A stretch of 7,139 nt of DNA from an uncultured Lutibacter sp. (GTDB lineage: Bacteria; Bacteroidota; Bacteroidia; Flavobacteriales; Flavobacteriaceae): NCBI GenBank assembly GCA_913061425.1, contig CAJXUO010000072.1:1-7139 (forward strand). Direction: 5' to 3'. Shown here in pieces: positions 5,826 through 7,139 of this stretch. Numbering within the stretch: the stretch's first letter is position 1; the number at the start of each line of letters is the position of its first letter. The notes under the pieces were generated by a model that saw only the letters and a list, made by a program, of their open reading frames with translations, had not been told where the DNA came from and did not search any database. The translations under genes were made by a program, and so were the position numbers.

Positions 5826-6491
5826 TTATTTTTCACCATTCCATTCTGCGTAAAATTGATCTAAAAACTGCTCTATAAATTGATGCCTTTCAGTTGCGAT
5901 TCTCAATCCAGTTTTTGTGTTCATTTTGTCTTTAAGAAGTAATAATTTTTCATAAAAATGATTGATTGTTGGAGTTTCAGATTTTTTATATTCTTTTTTA
6001 GACATGTTTAAATTCGGAGTGATATCTGGATTATACAACACTCTATTTTTAAAGCCACCATAATTGAAACAACGCGCAATTCCAATTGCTCCAATTGCAT
6101 CCAATCGATCAGCATCTTGAACAACACTCAATTCTGGAGAAGAAAATTTCACGCTATTTTTATCCAAAGAAGATTTAAAAGAGATGTGATTAATAATACA
6201 AACTACATGCTCAATCACTGAGCTATCAACATTTTGAGAAAATAGAAATTTTCGAGCTATTGTTGGGCCAACAGTTTCATCTCCTTCATGAAATTTGGCG
6301 TCTGCAATATCATGAAGCAAAGCACCTAATGAAACAATAAAAGCGTCTACACTTTCACTCTTTGAAATTAACAAAGAGTTTTTATAGACTCTTTCAATAT
6401 GAAACCAATCATGACCACCTTCAGCACCTTCAAGTGTCTTTTTGACAAATGAAATAGTGTTTTCTAATATTTTTTCTTCGTAAGAATTCAT
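5826..6491 (-). CDS. HD-domain phosphohydrolase (YedJ/YpgQ-like)
   Basis: This 221-residue cytoplasmic metal-dependent hydrolase has the HD-superfamily metal ligands in order: His31 (in GGHDWFHIERV), His60-Asp61 (LLHDIAD) and Asp127 (VVQDADRLDAIGAIGIAR), with His102 (NHISFK) between them. The QDADRLDAIGAIGIAR block and the later HFYEKLLLLKDKM segment are characteristic of the E. coli YedJ / B. subtilis YpgQ group. YpgQ has been described as a manganese-dependent nucleotide pyrophosphohydrolase; the natural substrate here is not known. I chose the ATG at 6491. An eight-residue longer version would need a TTG at 6515 inside the terminator hairpin of the upstream gene, which is unlikely. It lies downstream of the bacilliredoxin gene on the same strand but is separated from it by that terminator, and it converges on the 57-residue ORF. 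Confidence 0.9.
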   Translation of the reverse strand: MNSYEEKILENTISFVKKTLEGAEGGHDWFHIERVYKNSLLISKSESVDAFIVSLGALLHDIADAKFHEGDETVGPTIARKFLFSQNVDSSVIEHVVCIINHISFKSSLDKNSVKFSSPELSVVQDADRLDAIGAIGIARCFNYGGFKNRVLYNPDITPNLNMSKKEYKKSETPTINHFYEKLLLLKDKMNTKTGLRIATERHQFIEQFLDQFYAEWNGEK

Positions 6492-6503
6492 TTTATAAAA
6501 ATA

Positions 6504-6533
6504 AAAAATCCCCAAAATAATTTGAGGATTTTT
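6504..6533 (-). terminator. Intrinsic terminator after the bacilliredoxin gene
   Basis: On the minus strand AAAAATCC pairs with GGATTTTT, continuing after one mismatch as CAAA with TTTG around a 4-base loop, followed by T-rich sequence. It lies 20 bases past the bacilliredoxin stop and just before the HD-domain ATG, so it should reduce read-through into that gene. Confidence 0.8.
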
Positions 6534-6550
6534 ATTAATTTTTTATTAAT
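6529..6550. repeat. Two tandem copies of an 11-bp AT-only unit
   Basis: TTTTTATTAAT occurs twice head to tail between the terminator stem and the bacilliredoxin stop codon, overlapping the terminator's right arm. It looks like a local slippage duplication with no evident function. Confidence 0.6.
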
Positions 6551-6552
6551 TT

Positions 6553-6963
6553 TTAGCAAAATTCATCATAAGCTCCAGCTAAGTTCGCAGCAATTGCTTG
6601 TGCAGAACGGCCTTCAATATGATGACGTTCTAACATGTGAACTAATTGACCACCCTTAAACAATGCGATTGCAGGTGAAGATGGAGGGAATGGAATCATA
6701 AACTCACGTGCCTTATTAGTAGCTTGTGCATCAACTCCAGCAAAAACTGTTGTTAAATTTGTTGGATGTTTGTCGTTTCCTAAAGATGCGATTGCTCCAG
6801 GACGAGCAGTTCCAGCGGCACAACCACAAACAGAATTCACCATCACTAGTGTAGTTCCTTCTTTTGCTATTGCTGCTGTTACTTCTTCGGTTGTATGTAA
6901 TGATGTAAAACCAGCATTTTCAAGTTCCGCTTGCATTGGTTTTACGATTTCTTCTGGGTACAT
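6553..6963 (-). CDS. BrxA/BrxB-family bacilliredoxin (YphP/YqiW type)
   Basis: This 136-residue thioredoxin-fold thiol protein is of usual length for the BrxA/BrxB (DUF1094) family. The active-site C-G-C motif sits at Cys46-Gly47-Cys48 within MVNSVCGCAAGTARPGA, and the family's conserved tail blocks PFPPSSPAIALFKGG and HMLERHHIEGRSA follow. In Firmicutes these proteins remove bacillithiol from mixed disulfides on oxidised proteins; many Bacteroidota also carry the family, so a similar thiol-repair role in the cytoplasm is likely, but whether this organism makes bacillithiol cannot be seen here. The last residue is a third cysteine (Cys136), which could serve as an extra redox or resolving thiol. 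It is monocistronic, with a -7 promoter element 26 bases upstream and a terminator 20 bases downstream, and it is divergent from the TerB-like gene. Confidence 0.93.
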   Translation of the reverse strand: MYPEEIVKPMQAELENAGFTSLHTTEEVTAAIAKEGTTLVMVNSVCGCAAGTARPGAIASLGNDKHPTNLTTVFAGVDAQATNKAREFMIPFPPSSPAIALFKGGQLVHMLERHHIEGRSAQAIAANLAGAYDEFC

Positions 6964-6989
6964 AGATGTTGTGTTTTTATTATTGACTG

Positions 6990-6997
6990 CAAAGATA
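6990..6997 (-). promoter_or_regulatory. -7 promoter element of the bacilliredoxin gene
   Basis: TATCTTTG on the minus strand is a full TAnnTTTG match, giving a leader of about 20 bases to the ATG at 6963. No TTG -33 element is seen at the expected distance. Confidence 0.6.
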
Positions 6998-7008
6998 ACT
7001 AAAAATTG

Positions 7009-7037
7009 TTGTATATTATTCTTGTTGGCTATCTTTG
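7009..7037 (+). promoter_or_regulatory. Promoter of the TerB-like gene
   Basis: TTG (7009-7011), an 18-base spacer and TATCTTTG (7030-7037) make a near-ideal Bacteroidota promoter. The leader to the ATG at 7055 is about 12 bases. Confidence 0.72.
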
Positions 7038-7054
7038 GAAATTGAAAATTATTT

Positions 7055-7139
7055 ATGGGAAGTTTTACGAAATATTTAGGAGCATCTATAGGATGGTCAT
7101 TTGGAGGTCCAATTGGAGCAATTGTTGGTTTTGTTTTAG
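7055..7139 (+). CDS. TerB/DjlA-like family protein, first 28 codons only
   Basis: Only the N-terminus is in the window: an ATG followed by 27 in-frame codons running off the right edge. The peptide starts MGSFTKYLGASIGW and continues with the glycine-rich hydrophobic stretch FGGPIGAIVGFVL. That Gly-Gly-Pro-Ile-Gly pattern is what I expect at the start of flavobacterial TerB-family proteins (some with a J domain, DjlA-like), where it acts as a short membrane-associating segment. A well-formed promoter just upstream supports the start. The body of the protein is not visible, so the family call rests on this motif alone. Confidence 0.6.
   Translation, partial: MGSFTKYLGASIGWSFGGPIGAIVGFVL

Noticed and set aside
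6492..6515. Longer start (TTG at 6515) for the HD-domain protein
   Set aside because: It falls inside the bacilliredoxin terminator hairpin; the ATG at 6491 is the better start.
6770..7045. 91-residue plus-strand ORF opposite the bacilliredoxin gene
   Set aside because: Antisense to the conserved CGC active-site region and runs across both divergent promoters.

Overview
The window looks like chromosomal DNA of a marine or environmental member of the Flavobacteriaceae (Bacteroidota). The DNA is strongly AT-rich. Starts lack Shine-Dalgarno sequences and have A/T-rich leaders. Several intergenic spaces carry the Bacteroidota -7 promoter octamer TAnnTTTG. The protein set (leucyl-tRNA synthetase of flavobacterial type, SemiSWEET, BrxA/BrxB-type bacilliredoxin, TerB-like protein, small secreted beta-rich protein) also fits. 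No mobile element, CRISPR array, rRNA or tRNA is visible.

Bases 1-3624 (+ strand) form a probable co-directional unit: the 3' part of leuS, a SemiSWEET-type transporter starting one base after the leuS stop, an orphan HAMP/histidine-kinase sensor, and an enoyl-CoA hydratase. A clear intrinsic hairpin terminator at 3596-3624 closes it. A convergent minus-strand gene (3667-4218) encodes an exported protein of unknown function that appears to be built from two related halves.

Bases 4219-4758 have no long gene but are not empty. They hold the promoter of the exported protein, a near-perfect 30-bp bidirectional terminator, an unlisted 37-residue single-membrane-segment ORF on the minus strand with its own -7 element, an imperfect inverted repeat, and a candidate araC promoter. 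An AraC-family regulator (4762-5634) follows, with a small 57-residue ORF (5650-5823) 15 bases behind it. That small ORF converges, with a 2-base gap, on a minus-strand HD-domain phosphohydrolase (5826-6491).

The right end holds a bacilliredoxin (6553-6963, minus) with a terminator behind it. A divergent promoter region with two copies of TATCTTTG, facing away from each other, separates it from the first 28 codons of a TerB-like protein that runs off the window.

Most of the window is ordinary housekeeping and regulatory sequence. The points most worth a second look are the two short ORFs, the duplicated secreted protein, and the terminator/alternative-pairing sequence around 4365-4412. I see no convincing evidence of a new multi-gene system.
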